Shown here: positions 29,318 to 37,790 of the stretch, in pieces
Numbering within the stretch: position 1 is the first letter of the stretch
Layout: every line of letters starts with the position of its first letter
Notes under the pieces: model-generated
Database searches by the model: none
What the model was told of the DNA's origin: nothing
The model's input: the letters and a program-made list of their open reading frames with translations, nothing else
Program-made: the position numbers and the translations under genes
NCBI RefSeq assembly: GCF_014268585.2
Contig: NZ_CP077092.1
Span: 2,356,001-2,420,000 of the forward strand
Direction of reading: 5' to 3'
Source of the DNA: Pseudomonas iranensis
Lineage (GTDB): Bacteria > Pseudomonadota > Gammaproteobacteria > Pseudomonadales > Pseudomonadaceae
DNA length: 64,000 nt

Positions 29318-29733
29318 GTCACGCCATCATCGCCTCGATCTACGAGGCAAAGCTGATCGCCTGGAACAATGCTAGGCAGGAGAGGCTGAAAATCGTTTTT
29401 GAGAACATGGCCTACACCCCGGCGGCAGGTGAGACCTATCTGCGGGCGTTCACCATTCCGGGCGACACGGCGAGCAACACGCTCGGCGGCGACCACCGAC
29501 TGTATACCGGTGTGTTTCAGGTGAGCATTATTTGCCCGGCAGGCACAGGTAAAGCAAAAGCCAACCCCATTGCCGCCGAGATCGTCGCGTTATTCCCGCT
29601 TTATGTGCGCGACGTGAAGAACGGTTTCGTAGTTACGCCGATGACGCCTGTAGATGTCGGCCCAGGCATAACTGGCGATTCAACTTACACCGTCCCGCTG
29701 TCGTTCTCATACCGATCCGACACCACGCCATAA
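29314..29733 (+). CDS. tail terminator protein (gpU-like, DUF4128)
   Basis: 139 residues. YLRAFTIPGDTASNTLGGDHRLYTGVFQVSII in parts and the C-terminal TGDSTYTVPLSFSYR are typical of the DUF4128/lambda gpU family, which caps the growing tail tube and joins it to the head. Short, immediately before the tail tube gene. A hairpin CCCGC-CTCTGA-GCGGG with TTTTG (29758-29777) follows it. Confidence 0.78.
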   Translation: MSHAIIASIYEAKLIAWNNARQERLKIVFENMAYTPAAGETYLRAFTIPGDTASNTLGGDHRLYTGVFQVSIICPAGTGKAKANPIAAEIVALFPLYVRDVKNGFVVTPMTPVDVGPGITGDSTYTVPLSFSYRSDTTP

Positions 29734-29757
29734 CACGCCCGTTGGGCAAATCCTGAA

Positions 29758-29777
29758 CCCGCCTCTGAGCGGGTTTT
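29758..29777 (+). terminator. hairpin between tail terminator and tail tube genes
   Basis: CCCGC-CTCTGA-GCGGG followed by TTTTG, 25 bases before the tail tube start. A leaky terminator or processing site. Confidence 0.5.
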
Positions 29778-29802
29778 GTCATTTCTGCAAAGAGGAAAAC
29801 CC

Positions 29803-30474
29803 ATGTCTGTTTACTTCCCCAACGGGGCGACGCTTTCGATCTCCAGCGGTTTCGCCGCCGCCAAGCTGATTTCGGCCATCAGCAACGCGAACCCGGGTGT
29901 CGCTACCAGCGCCGCAAACGGCTTCGCCAATGGCGATATTCTTCTGATCACCTCCGGCTGGGAGGACATCAACGAGCGCGCCGTGCGCGTATCCAACGCG
30001 GCGGCAGGCGCATTCACCCTTGAAGGCATCGACACGTCCAACGTGGCTTTCTTTCCCGATGGCATCAGCGGCGGTACCGCCAAGAAAGTGACCGGCTGGG
30101 TAGCCGTCAACCAGGTTATCGGCAACTCCATGTCCGGCGGCGAGCAGCAGTACTGGACTTACGCGCCGCTCGAAGCGCGCCGTGACAAGCAGATCCCGAC
30201 AACCAAAAATGCGCAGGCGTTCGCTTTCCAACTGGCTGACGATGACAGCCTGGCCTGGTACGAAGAACTGGATAAGGCCGATCGGGAGAAGGAAGTGCGC
30301 ATCTTGCGTATGTCGCTGCCCAACGGCAAAACGATCTACTACGCAGGCTATGCATCGTTCAACAAAACCCCGACGCTGGTGCGCAACGAAGGTGCGGCCG
30401 TTTCCTTTGGCTTCACCATCAATGCTGAAATCACAGCGTATCGCGCGCCGGTTGCCGCTGGCGGCGGGGCCTGA
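29803..30474 (+). CDS. major tail tube protein
   Basis: 223 residues from the ATG at 29803, after GAGGAAAACCC. Beta-rich start (FPNGATLSISSGFAAAKLISA in part), repeated ANGFANGDILLITSGWEDINERAVRVS (in parts) and a Gly-rich end belong to the lambda gpV-like tail tube family of Pseudomonas phages. It forms the stacked hexamer tube around the tape measure. Located directly before the G/GT chaperones, as in lambda. Confidence 0.8.
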   Translation: MSVYFPNGATLSISSGFAAAKLISAISNANPGVATSAANGFANGDILLITSGWEDINERAVRVSNAAAGAFTLEGIDTSNVAFFPDGISGGTAKKVTGWVAVNQVIGNSMSGGEQQYWTYAPLEARRDKQIPTTKNAQAFAFQLADDDSLAWYEELDKADREKEVRILRMSLPNGKTIYYAGYASFNKTPTLVRNEGAAVSFGFTINAEITAYRAPVAAGGGA

Positions 30475-30476
30475 TC

Positions 30477-30857
30477 ATGGCGAAGTTCAAGATTGCGCAA
30501 GCGCCCACATTCACCGATGCGGTGATGGTCCCGGTAGTTGGCCAAGACGCGGTGAAGGTGGAATTTACCTTCAAATATCGAGACCGCATCGAACTTGCCG
30601 CGCTGTTTGATGAATGGAATCAGCGACAAAAGCAAAGCCTCGAGCAGGTCGGCGACAAGCCTACGATGTCTCAAATCGTTGCGGTCGACACCGAAAACCA
30701 AGTTCAGCAGATCAAGGATCTGGTTGTTGGTTGGGAGTTCGATGACAAGTTCGACGACGAGGGCATCAAGGCGCTGGTGACGTCTTGCCACGGTGCAACC
30801 GAGGCCGTGGTAAATGCCTACCAGGCGGCCTACGCCAAGGCCCGCACGGGAAACTGA
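30477..30857 (+). CDS. tail assembly chaperone (gpG-like)
   Basis: 126 residues. AQAPTFTDAVMVPVVGQDAVKVEFTFKYR in parts, then helical QQIKDLVVGWEFDDKFDDEG. Typical size of the phage tail assembly chaperone. The last codons ACG GGA AAC run straight into TGA and contain the GGGAAAC slippery heptamer, so part of the ribosomes should shift -1 into the DUF1799 frame and make a longer G-T fusion. The chaperone keeps the tape measure soluble and recruits tube protein. Confidence 0.85.
   Translation: MAKFKIAQAPTFTDAVMVPVVGQDAVKVEFTFKYRDRIELAALFDEWNQRQKQSLEQVGDKPTMSQIVAVDTENQVQQIKDLVVGWEFDDKFDDEGIKALVTSCHGATEAVVNAYQAAYAKARTGN
30848..30854 (+). promoter_or_regulatory. programmed -1 frameshift slippery site GGGAAAC
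   Basis: In the chaperone frame the heptamer reads G GGA AAC, the exact X-XXY-YYZ form, directly before the TGA at 30855. Lambda uses GGGAAAG at the same place. A small CTCCG-AATG-CGGAG hairpin lies 33 bases downstream (30888-30901). Confidence 0.85.
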
Positions 30858-31177
30858 TTCGCGCCGCCCGAGCCATGTATGAGCCCCCTCCGAATGCGGA
30901 GCAACTTGCCGCATTCGGGTTGGATGCAGAGGACATCGAAGAGGAATTCGAAGTTTGGCCGTGCCTTTGGCCAGCCTTCCTCCTGTTCAACAGGATGTCC
31001 ACTCAGTGGCGTGCAGGCACCGGCGGCGCTATCGGTCTCGACTACAGCAGCATCCGCGATGTGGCCGGACTCCTCGGCATCAAGAAAAAGAAACTCGCCG
31101 CGATCTTTCCTGACCTGCAGGTGTTGGAAGGCGAAGCCCTGCGCGTCATGGCGGAGGAAAGGGAAAACAGCCCGTAA
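30854..31177 (+). CDS. DUF1799 C-terminal extension (gpT-like) expressed by -1 frameshift
   Basis: 107 codons read from 30854 after the shift: LIRAARAMYEPPPNAEQLAAFG..., then VWPCLWPAFLLFNRMSTQWRAG in parts, GLDYSSIRDVAGLLGI. This is the DUF1799 family, the T half of the G-T chaperone. A free start (ATG 30875) exists but has no ribosome binding site, supporting expression as a fusion of about 233 residues. The T part binds the tape measure protein encoded next. Confidence 0.82.
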   Translation: MIRAARAMYEPPPNAEQLAAFGLDAEDIEEEFEVWPCLWPAFLLFNRMSTQWRAGTGGAIGLDYSSIRDVAGLLGIKKKKLAAIFPDLQVLEGEALRVMAEERENSP

Positions 31178-31204
31178 ACGCGGGCATCAATACAAGGTGA
31201 GTCG

Positions 31205-34200
31205 ATGAACATTGCAGAACTCGGCGTCAAGATCGACTCGGCCGACGCTATTCAGGCCAAAACCAGCCTGGATGAAATGGCGAAGGCCGGCGGCCGCGCC
31301 GAGCAGTCCGCCGTTTCGTTGATGAACGAAATGCAGGCGCTGGAGAAATCGCTGTCTACCAACGCCAAGACCACGCAGGATCTCGCAAAACAGCGGGAAG
31401 CATTGGCGAAGCTGACCAAGACCGGTGCCTATGGCGAGGCTGAGGCCGCCAAGATTTCTGCGCAGCTCGACAAGCAGCAGGTGGCGCTGGCCAAGTCAGC
31501 CATGGATGAACAGAAGGCACTGACCAGCCTGCTGGGTGCCATCGACCCGGCCCGCGCCGCACTGGCGAAGCTGGAGACTCAGGTAGAGCAACTGGGCAAG
31601 CATCTGGACGCCGGCCGCATCAGCCAGGATGAGTACAACGCCGCGCTGGGCAAGATCGATAAGGATTACGACAAGCTCAATAAAACCACCACCGGCTTCG
31701 AAAAGTTGCGCCTCGGCTCGCGCCAGGCGCAGGAAAATGTGGTTCAGCTGGGGAACGCGCTGTCGTCCGGCGACTGGGGAAGCGGTGTTCGTGCCGTTGC
31801 TCAGTTGGGCGCCGGAGCGGGTGAGGGCGCGGCGGGCCTGCTGGCGATTCTCGGCCCGCTGGCGCTGGCCACTGCCGCGGCGGGTGGGTTGGCATACGCT
31901 TTCTACAAGGGGAGCGAGGAGCAAGACAGCTACAACAAGTCGCTGATCCTGACCGGCAATTACGCCGGTGTGAGTGCTGGGCAGCTCGGCGATATGGCGC
32001 GTCAGGTGAGCGCGACTGTAGGCACAACCGGGCAAGCCGCTGAGGTTCTCGCGCTGCTGGCCGGCAATGGAAAGATTGCTGGCGAAAGCTTTACGGGCAT
32101 CACTCAAGCAGCGGTGTCGATGCAGGAAGCGACCGGCAAGGCCGTTAGCGAGACTGTCGCGGAGTTTGCCAAGCTCGCCGACGACCCGGTCAAGGCATCT
32201 GCTGCGCTGAATGAGCAGTACCACTATCTCACCGCGTCGGTTTACTCGCAGATCACAGCACTGGAGAAGCAGGGCGACCATGCCGGCGCCGTGAAGCTGG
32301 CTACTGAGTCGTTCGCCGATGCGATCAACGAGCGCACGCCGCGGATCCTCGAGAATCTGAGCTTTTGGGAGAGGGGATACAACGCAGTTGCTCGCGCTGC
32401 TGATGGATTGAAGAATATCGGGCGCAGCGATATCGGTGCTGATATCGAACAAGCCCGCCGTGACTTGGCGGGCGCTCAGGCGGGCGACGTAGGCCTGTTC
32501 CAGAACAAGCAAGAGATGATCGATCTCTATCAAAATCGCCTCAACATGCTGGAGGATCAGCAGGCTGCAGAAGCCGATATCGCCAAGTGGCAAGGTGAGC
32601 AGGCAAAGGCCCAAGGTGATGCCGTCTCATCCATGGCGAAGGTCGACGCTCTCACCAAGTCGGCGTGGACGAATGAGCAGAAACGTAACGACGCGATCAA
32701 GGAGTACAAGCGGCAACTGGAAGACATCCGCGAGGTAGCGCCGAACGATCCTCGCCTGAATCAGGCGGCGATCGACAAGAACCTGGCAAACATCAACGAC
32801 CAGTTCAAGGATTCAAAAACGGCCAGTTCACAGGTCGATCTGACCAGCTTCAACAACGCCAAAAACAACCTGGTAGCCATCGGCGCTGAATACAAAAACG
32901 CCCAAAAGGAATTGGACGCAGCACAGAAGGCTGGACTCGTTTCCCAAGCCGACTACGCCCTGAAGCGTGAAGCGCTGATCGGCAACGAGCGCGACGAAGT
33001 GACCGCAGCCTACGAGGCTGAGATCGCTGCGCTGGAAGCCGCTAAGGCGAAAAAGACCACATCTGCCGCGCAAAGCATCCAGCTGGATCAGAAGATTGCC
33101 GATGCTCGCGCCGGCATGGTCAAGGCTCAAAAGGAAGCTGACAGCCAGCTCGAAGTGCTCGCTACCAGCGAAACCGGAAGGCTGGCGAAGCAGGATCGAG
33201 CGATTTCCTCCTACGTTCAGGCTTTGAGCCAGCAGCAGAGAGCACTGGAGCTGGCAGGGCAGCGGGCGGTAGTTGGCGTTGGCCAGGGTGATCGGCAGAA
33301 CGCACTGAACGGCGAACTGAACAGCCAGCAAGATCGGTTCGCTCAGCAATCGCTCGAGCTGGAAAATCAGCGATCTGACCCATCCCGCAACATGTCGGAA
33401 GAGGAGTTCTCTCGGAAGTCGCAGGCGCTCGCGGATGCGAACAAGGCCGCAACCGATCAGATCCGGCAAAACTACGCAGATGTTGAGAAAGCTCAAGGGG
33501 ACTGGACCAAGGGCGCAACGTCGGCCTGGGCCAATTACCTGGAATCGGCGAGCAACATCGCCGGCCAGACGAAAACCCTGTTCGGCAACGCCTTCAGCTC
33601 CATGGAAGACGCAGTCGTCAACTTTGCCATGACCGGGAAGCTGTCGTTTGCTGACTTCACCAAGTCGATTCTGGCGGATATGGCGCGCATCGCGACCCGT
33701 CAGGCCAGTTCGGCGCTGCTGAGTAGTCTTGTTGGTGCGGCTACCAGCTACTTCACTGGTGGTGGTGGTGGTAATGGCTTGGCGGCTGGGTCTGCGGGTG
33801 CGGCGTCATCGAAACTCGGTGCGTCCTCGGCAGGGTACTCCGGCAGCTACTTCCCGCAGGCGCTCGGCGGCGCCTGGTCGTCGGGTGTGCAGATGTTTGC
33901 CAATGGCGGCGCCTTCACCAACAGCATCGTCAGCACGCCGACAGCTTTCGGGATGGCCGGCGGCAGGGCGGGCGTGATGGGAGAGGCGGGACCGGAGGCG
34001 ATCATGCCACTTACCCGGACTTCCAGCGGCAAGCTGGGCGTTCTCGCTGCTGGTGGCGGTTCCGGGACTACGATCAGCATCAGTGCGCCGGTCACGGTGG
34101 TAACTGAGGACCGTGGATCTGAAGGCATGCAGATTGACCAGCAAGCGCTATCGAAAAACCTTCAATCGCAAATGCAGGCCGTGGCCGAGAAAGCCGTCGC

Positions 34201-34255
34201 TGACTCTTGGCGAGCCGGCGGCACCAGCTTTCGTAATGCCAATGGGAGGGCCTGA
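31205..34255 (+). CDS. tail tape measure protein
   Basis: 1016 residues. Long helical/coiled-coil start (residues 1-180), a hydrophobic membrane-like segment (about 205-240, GAAGLLAILGPLALATAAAGGLAYAF in part), further coiled coil and an Ala/Gly-rich C-terminal region with the AGEAGPEAIMPLTR motif that is typical of lambda-type tape measures. It fixes tail length: at about 1.5 angstrom per residue the tail would be near 150 nm. It follows the G/GT chaperones and precedes the minor tail genes. Confidence 0.9.
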   Translation: MNIAELGVKIDSADAIQAKTSLDEMAKAGGRAEQSAVSLMNEMQALEKSLSTNAKTTQDLAKQREALAKLTKTGAYGEAEAAKISAQLDKQQVALAKSAMDEQKALTSLLGAIDPARAALAKLETQVEQLGKHLDAGRISQDEYNAALGKIDKDYDKLNKTTTGFEKLRLGSRQAQENVVQLGNALSSGDWGSGVRAVAQLGAGAGEGAAGLLAILGPLALATAAAGGLAYAFYKGSEEQDSYNKSLILTGNYAGVSAGQLGDMARQVSATVGTTGQAAEVLALLAGNGKIAGESFTGITQAAVSMQEATGKAVSETVAEFAKLADDPVKASAALNEQYHYLTASVYSQITALEKQGDHAGAVKLATESFADAINERTPRILENLSFWERGYNAVARAADGLKNIGRSDIGADIEQARRDLAGAQAGDVGLFQNKQEMIDLYQNRLNMLEDQQAAEADIAKWQGEQAKAQGDAVSSMAKVDALTKSAWTNEQKRNDAIKEYKRQLEDIREVAPNDPRLNQAAIDKNLANINDQFKDSKTASSQVDLTSFNNAKNNLVAIGAEYKNAQKELDAAQKAGLVSQADYALKREALIGNERDEVTAAYEAEIAALEAAKAKKTTSAAQSIQLDQKIADARAGMVKAQKEADSQLEVLATSETGRLAKQDRAISSYVQALSQQQRALELAGQRAVVGVGQGDRQNALNGELNSQQDRFAQQSLELENQRSDPSRNMSEEEFSRKSQALADANKAATDQIRQNYADVEKAQGDWTKGATSAWANYLESASNIAGQTKTLFGNAFSSMEDAVVNFAMTGKLSFADFTKSILADMARIATRQASSALLSSLVGAATSYFTGGGGGNGLAAGSAGAASSKLGASSAGYSGSYFPQALGGAWSSGVQMFANGGAFTNSIVSTPTAFGMAGGRAGVMGEAGPEAIMPLTRTSSGKLGVLAAGGGSGTTISISAPVTVVTEDRGSEGMQIDQQALSKNLQSQMQAVAEKAVADSWRAGGTSFRNANGRA

Positions 34256-34593
34256 TGGCCATCGAAAAATTCACCTGGCCAACCGAGCGCGGTGAAACAC
34301 CCGAAATCACCTATCGGGTGCGCACCTCTAAATTCGGTGGCGGATACACGCAGAGCGTTGGCGACGGCCCGAACAACAAGGAGGACTCGTATCCGATCAC
34401 CTGCTCCGGTCGAAAGGCCAAGGTGCTGGAGATCATGGGGTTCCTTGACCGGCACGGCGGCGCAAAGGCGTTTCTGTGGACAACGCCGCTCGGCGAACTT
34501 GGGCTGTTCACCTGCAAAAATCCCGCTCCCACGCCAATGGGCGGCGGGGTCTTCAAACTCACCGCCACGTTCGAGCGTGCATTCCATCCATAA
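34255..34593 (+). CDS. minor tail protein (gpM-like)
   Basis: 112 residues, start overlapping the tape measure stop by one base. EKFTWPTERGETPEITYRVRTSKFGGGYTQSVGDG in parts, FLDRHGGAKAFLWTTPLGEL in part and KLTATFERAF are the features of lambda gpM, a minor protein of the tail tip. Order M-L-K-I-J follows lambda exactly. Confidence 0.88.
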   Translation: MAIEKFTWPTERGETPEITYRVRTSKFGGGYTQSVGDGPNNKEDSYPITCSGRKAKVLEIMGFLDRHGGAKAFLWTTPLGELGLFTCKNPAPTPMGGGVFKLTATFERAFHP

Positions 34594-34602
34594 GGGGCAA
34601 CC

Positions 34603-35352
34603 ATGCCGCTGATCAGTGACATCCAAGTGCTTGAGCCTGGCAGCGAAGTGCTGCTCTTTGAACTGGACGGGACGGACTATGGCGCGGACGTTCTGCGCTT
34701 CCACGGGCACGCGATACCGCACACGCCGACCGAGTTGATCGCCGCTGGCGACAATGCCGACCAGTTGCCGGCGAAGGCTATCTACTGGCAGGGCAACGAG
34801 TACAGCGCCTGGCCGATGCAAATTGACGGCATCGAGGCGAACGGCGACGGCACGGCAGTTCGGCCGACATTGTCGGTGGGCAACGTCAACGGGCGCATCA
34901 CAGCGCTCTGTCTTGCTTTCGAGGATCTGCTCGAGTTCAAGCTGACGATGCGGCACACGCTCGGCAGCTACCTCGACGCGGCGAACTTCCCGGCTGGCAA
35001 CCCGACCGCCGACCCAACTCAGGAGACGATCGAGGTCTGGTATATCGACCAGAAGACGAACGAGGACGGGGAGACGGTCAGCTGGGAGTTGGCCAGCCCG
35101 GGCGACGTCGGCAATGAGTCGATCGGACGGCAAGCGACAACGCTGTGCCACTGGTGCCTCACCGGTGGGTATCGCGGGCCGAACTGTGGGTACACCGGCC
35201 CGTATGTCACGAAGGACGGCGTCATCACTGATAACCCTGAATTGGACCAATGCGACGCCACGCTGGGCAAGGGCTGCATCCCGCGCTTCGGCGAGGGTAA
35301 CCCGCTGCCGTTCGGTGGCTTCCCGGCCGTTTCCCTGATCGCACGGAGCTGA
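34603..35352 (+). CDS. minor tail protein L with Cys cluster
   Basis: 249 residues. N-terminal beta domain (EPGSEVLLFELDGTDYGADVLRFHGH in parts) and a C-terminal Cys cluster (CHWC, NCGYTGPY, LDQCDA, GKGC) that in lambda gpL ligates a 4Fe-4S cluster. Tail-tip hub component. The cluster is intact here. Followed after one base by the K gene. Confidence 0.88.
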   Translation: MPLISDIQVLEPGSEVLLFELDGTDYGADVLRFHGHAIPHTPTELIAAGDNADQLPAKAIYWQGNEYSAWPMQIDGIEANGDGTAVRPTLSVGNVNGRITALCLAFEDLLEFKLTMRHTLGSYLDAANFPAGNPTADPTQETIEVWYIDQKTNEDGETVSWELASPGDVGNESIGRQATTLCHWCLTGGYRGPNCGYTGPYVTKDGVITDNPELDQCDATLGKGCIPRFGEGNPLPFGGFPAVSLIARS

Positions 35353-35353
35353 C

Positions 35354-36172
35354 ATGCGAAAGCACATCTTGAATGCGATCCAGGCGCACGCGGCGGCCGA
35401 GTACCCGAAAGAATGCTGCGGTCTGCTGCTGGCGATCGGACGCAAGCAACAATACTTCCCCTGCATCAATGTCTCGACGGAGCCGAACGAAGAGTTCCGA
35501 ATCGATCCTGAGCAGTACGCCGCGGCCGAGGATGTCGGCGAAGTTATCGGCGTGATGCACTCGCATCCGGACGCCACCAGCAGGCCGTCACCGCGCGACC
35601 TAGCCATGTGCGAAGCGACGGCGATGCCTTGGCACATTCTGAGCTGGCCGGAAGGGGATCTGCGGACCATCGTGCCAACCGGCCAAGTCCCGCTGCTGAA
35701 GCGCCCATTTGTGCACGGCGCCTGGGACTGCTGGCAGGTCTGCGCCGATTGGTACAAGCGTGAGCGGGGGCTGGAGTTCGAAGCTTTCAAGCGCACCGAT
35801 GGCTGGTGGGAAAGCACGGACAACACCAGCCTGTACGAGGCGAACTACGAAGCCGCTGGCTTCTACCGCGTCGACCAGCCACAGCGCGGTGACATGATTG
35901 TGATGGAGGTAGGGCGCACCGTTTACCCGAACCACGCCGGGATATTTCTCGGCTCCGATCCGGCGCTGCCGGGTGAAGATGCCGCGACTTTCGGCCCTGG
36001 TCCTTTTCTTTTGCACCACCTGTATGGCAGGCCGTCGGAGGTTATCGTTTTCGGTGGCCCATGGTTTGATCGTACCCGCCTGATCCTTAGGCACAGAAAA
36101 ACTAATGCTGAGCGTTATCTGGCTTCATCGCAGCACACCGTCTTACCTGAATTGCAAGAGATGCAATCATAG
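35354..36172 (+). CDS. tail tip protein K: JAMM/MPN plus NlpC/P60 domains
   Basis: 272 residues. An N-terminal JAMM metalloprotease domain with E20, H69-x-H71 and D82 (VMHSHPDATSRPSPRD) is joined to an NlpC/P60 peptidase with Cys126 in HGAWDCWQVC and a His in YPNHAGIF. This is lambda gpK-like, which processes tail components and may cut peptidoglycan. The C-terminal 70 bases are antisense-overlapped by the leftward gene at 36102. Confidence 0.88.
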   Translation: MRKHILNAIQAHAAAEYPKECCGLLLAIGRKQQYFPCINVSTEPNEEFRIDPEQYAAAEDVGEVIGVMHSHPDATSRPSPRDLAMCEATAMPWHILSWPEGDLRTIVPTGQVPLLKRPFVHGAWDCWQVCADWYKRERGLEFEAFKRTDGWWESTDNTSLYEANYEAAGFYRVDQPQRGDMIVMEVGRTVYPNHAGIFLGSDPALPGEDAATFGPGPFLLHHLYGRPSEVIVFGGPWFDRTRLILRHRKTNAERYLASSQHTVLPELQEMQS

Positions 36173-36605
36173 TGTTATCGGCAGGGTCGGTTATATTGGC
36201 CGATGTCTTCAGGTATTTTTGGTAGACGCTATCATCAAGATAGGCTAGTGCCTGTATCTGTAATTTTGACTTTAATTTTAATGCTGGGGATCTGACTTCT
36301 CGATCAATGTCTTGAGCGGCTATAGTGGCGTCGCCAAGTTGTTTGTATATAGCTAAGGCATCACTGCAATATTTTGACCTGGCTTGGAAATCTCTATCTT
36401 GCAAAAGTGATTCTCTTTCTTTGGCTGATTTCAAATTCTCTAATGCTACTGATTGTTCCTGCCTAATTCGCTCAATCGATAGCGTGCTTTCTAGCTTTAG
36501 TTTTTCAAGTACTTTATTCGTTTGGTTGTTTTCGTAAGTTGCGTATCCCGCCGTAAGCGATGTGAAAATAACCGATACCACTGCGACCCAGTTCGCCCCG
36601 CTCAT
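36102..36605 (-). CDS. hypothetical membrane-anchored protein (moron)
   Basis: 167 residues from the ATG at 36605, with GGGAGCG before it. One N-terminal transmembrane helix (about 4-22, NWVAVVSVIFTSLTAGYAT) followed by a coiled coil and a small domain with two Cys. Its 3' end overlaps the K gene by 71 bases tail-to-tail. AT-rich and reversed relative to all tail genes, so a moron with its own promoter. Function unknown. Confidence 0.6.
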   Translation of the reverse strand: MSGANWVAVVSVIFTSLTAGYATYENNQTNKVLEKLKLESTLSIERIRQEQSVALENLKSAKERESLLQDRDFQARSKYCSDALAIYKQLGDATIAAQDIDREVRSPALKLKSKLQIQALAYLDDSVYQKYLKTSANITDPADNTMIASLAIQVRRCAAMKPDNAQH

Positions 36606-36746
36606 TGAACGCTCCCTATTGTCAAAGGTCGCGATCATAGCGAACGGCCACATTCTGTGCACCTTCAGGTTTTGGATCGCTGAATAGAGCAATTTCTCTC
36701 TACGGTTTCAGGTGGTAGAGTTCTGCTAAAACAGAGAGGGAAGGAA

Positions 36747-37091
36747 ATGCGGATTTTGATAGTGGCGTTGGCGGTAACACTGTTGGCGGGGTGCGTGTCG
36801 CCCGGCGACCTGCAAAAAAATGATCCAAGCTTCAAGGCAGCCACAGCGAAAGACCCGAAGCGCTACGCGCTATGCGTGTTTCCGAAATGGCAGGACGCCA
36901 GAAGCGATGCCTCAATGTCCGAGACAGAAAACGGATACAGATTGCTGGTCGCGAGCAACAATATGACCGACGAGCTGCTGGATATACGAAAAGCACCGAA
37001 GGGCAGTACTGTAACGCTGTATCAGCGCATGGCATGGTCGCCGGGCTATGGTCGAGGAGACATGAAGCAGGCGATAAAAGATTGCCTCTGA
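36747..37091 (+). CDS. small lipoprotein (moron)
   Basis: 114 residues. Signal peptide with lipobox (MRILIVALAVTLLAGC) then a soluble domain with one further Cys pair (YALCVFPKW, IKDCL). GAGGGAAGGAA precedes the ATG. It interrupts the K-I tail gene order, so it is an insertion probably expressed in the lysogen and placed in the outer membrane. Possibly superinfection exclusion (Cor-like), which is speculation. Confidence 0.65.
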   Translation: MRILIVALAVTLLAGCVSPGDLQKNDPSFKAATAKDPKRYALCVFPKWQDARSDASMSETENGYRLLVASNNMTDELLDIRKAPKGSTVTLYQRMAWSPGYGRGDMKQAIKDCL

Positions 37092-37141
37092 ATATCAATA
37101 AACAGCCACCGAAAGGCGGTTTTTTATGCCTGGAGAAAACC

Positions 37142-37732
37142 GTGACAGAAACTGCACACTGCGGCCCGATGATGACGACCATTCTTCTATCGGGTCCGCT
37201 GATTAAACTGTTCGGGCGAGTTCACTACCGCGAACTGGGCAGCCGCTCCGTAGGAGAGGCGTTCAAGGCGCTGAAGTGCACGCTGGAGGGGTTCGACGCA
37301 GCGATCAAAGACTTGGAGCGGCGCGGTCTGCGCTTCGCCATTTTCCGAAACAGAAAGAACGTACCTGAGAAGGATTTCGCGCTGGGCGGCGCTCAGGAAA
37401 TCCGCATAGTGCCTGTGGTTGGTGGCAGCAAACGTGCTGGATTGCTTCAAACCATCATTGGGGCAGTTCTGATTGCGGCGTCGTTCATTCCGGGGTTTCA
37501 AGCTTTGGCCCCGGTGGGCATTGCACTCGTAGCAGGCGGCGTGATCCAAATGCTCAGCCCGCAAGCCTCAGGCCTAAAGCAGAGCGCATCCCCCGAAAAC
37601 TCCCCGTCCTACGCCTTCGGCAGCGCCAAGAACACCACCGCCAGCGGCAACCCAGTACCGATCTGCATCGGCGAACGCCGGTGGGGCGGGATGATCATTT
37701 CGGCCTCGATCCTGGCTGAAGACAAAGTGTAA
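37142..37732 (+). CDS. tail assembly protein I
   Basis: 196 residues from the GTG at 37142, which has CTGGAG before it. FGRVHYRELGSRSVGEAFKALKCTLEGF in parts, then a hydrophobic stretch (TIIGAVLIAASFIPGFQALAPVGIALVAGG in part) and the ending PSYAFGSAKNTTASGNPVPICIGERRWGG in parts are the lambda gpI family. Required for tail tip assembly and for J. Between K (split by the lipoprotein) and J. Confidence 0.85.
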   Translation: MTETAHCGPMMTTILLSGPLIKLFGRVHYRELGSRSVGEAFKALKCTLEGFDAAIKDLERRGLRFAIFRNRKNVPEKDFALGGAQEIRIVPVVGGSKRAGLLQTIIGAVLIAASFIPGFQALAPVGIALVAGGVIQMLSPQASGLKQSASPENSPSYAFGSAKNTTASGNPVPICIGERRWGGMIISASILAEDKV

Positions 37733-37790
37733 TCAGGACAGCAGCACACCGACCGCCCGCGAGGCGTTTTTTTTATGCCTGGAGGAAAGC

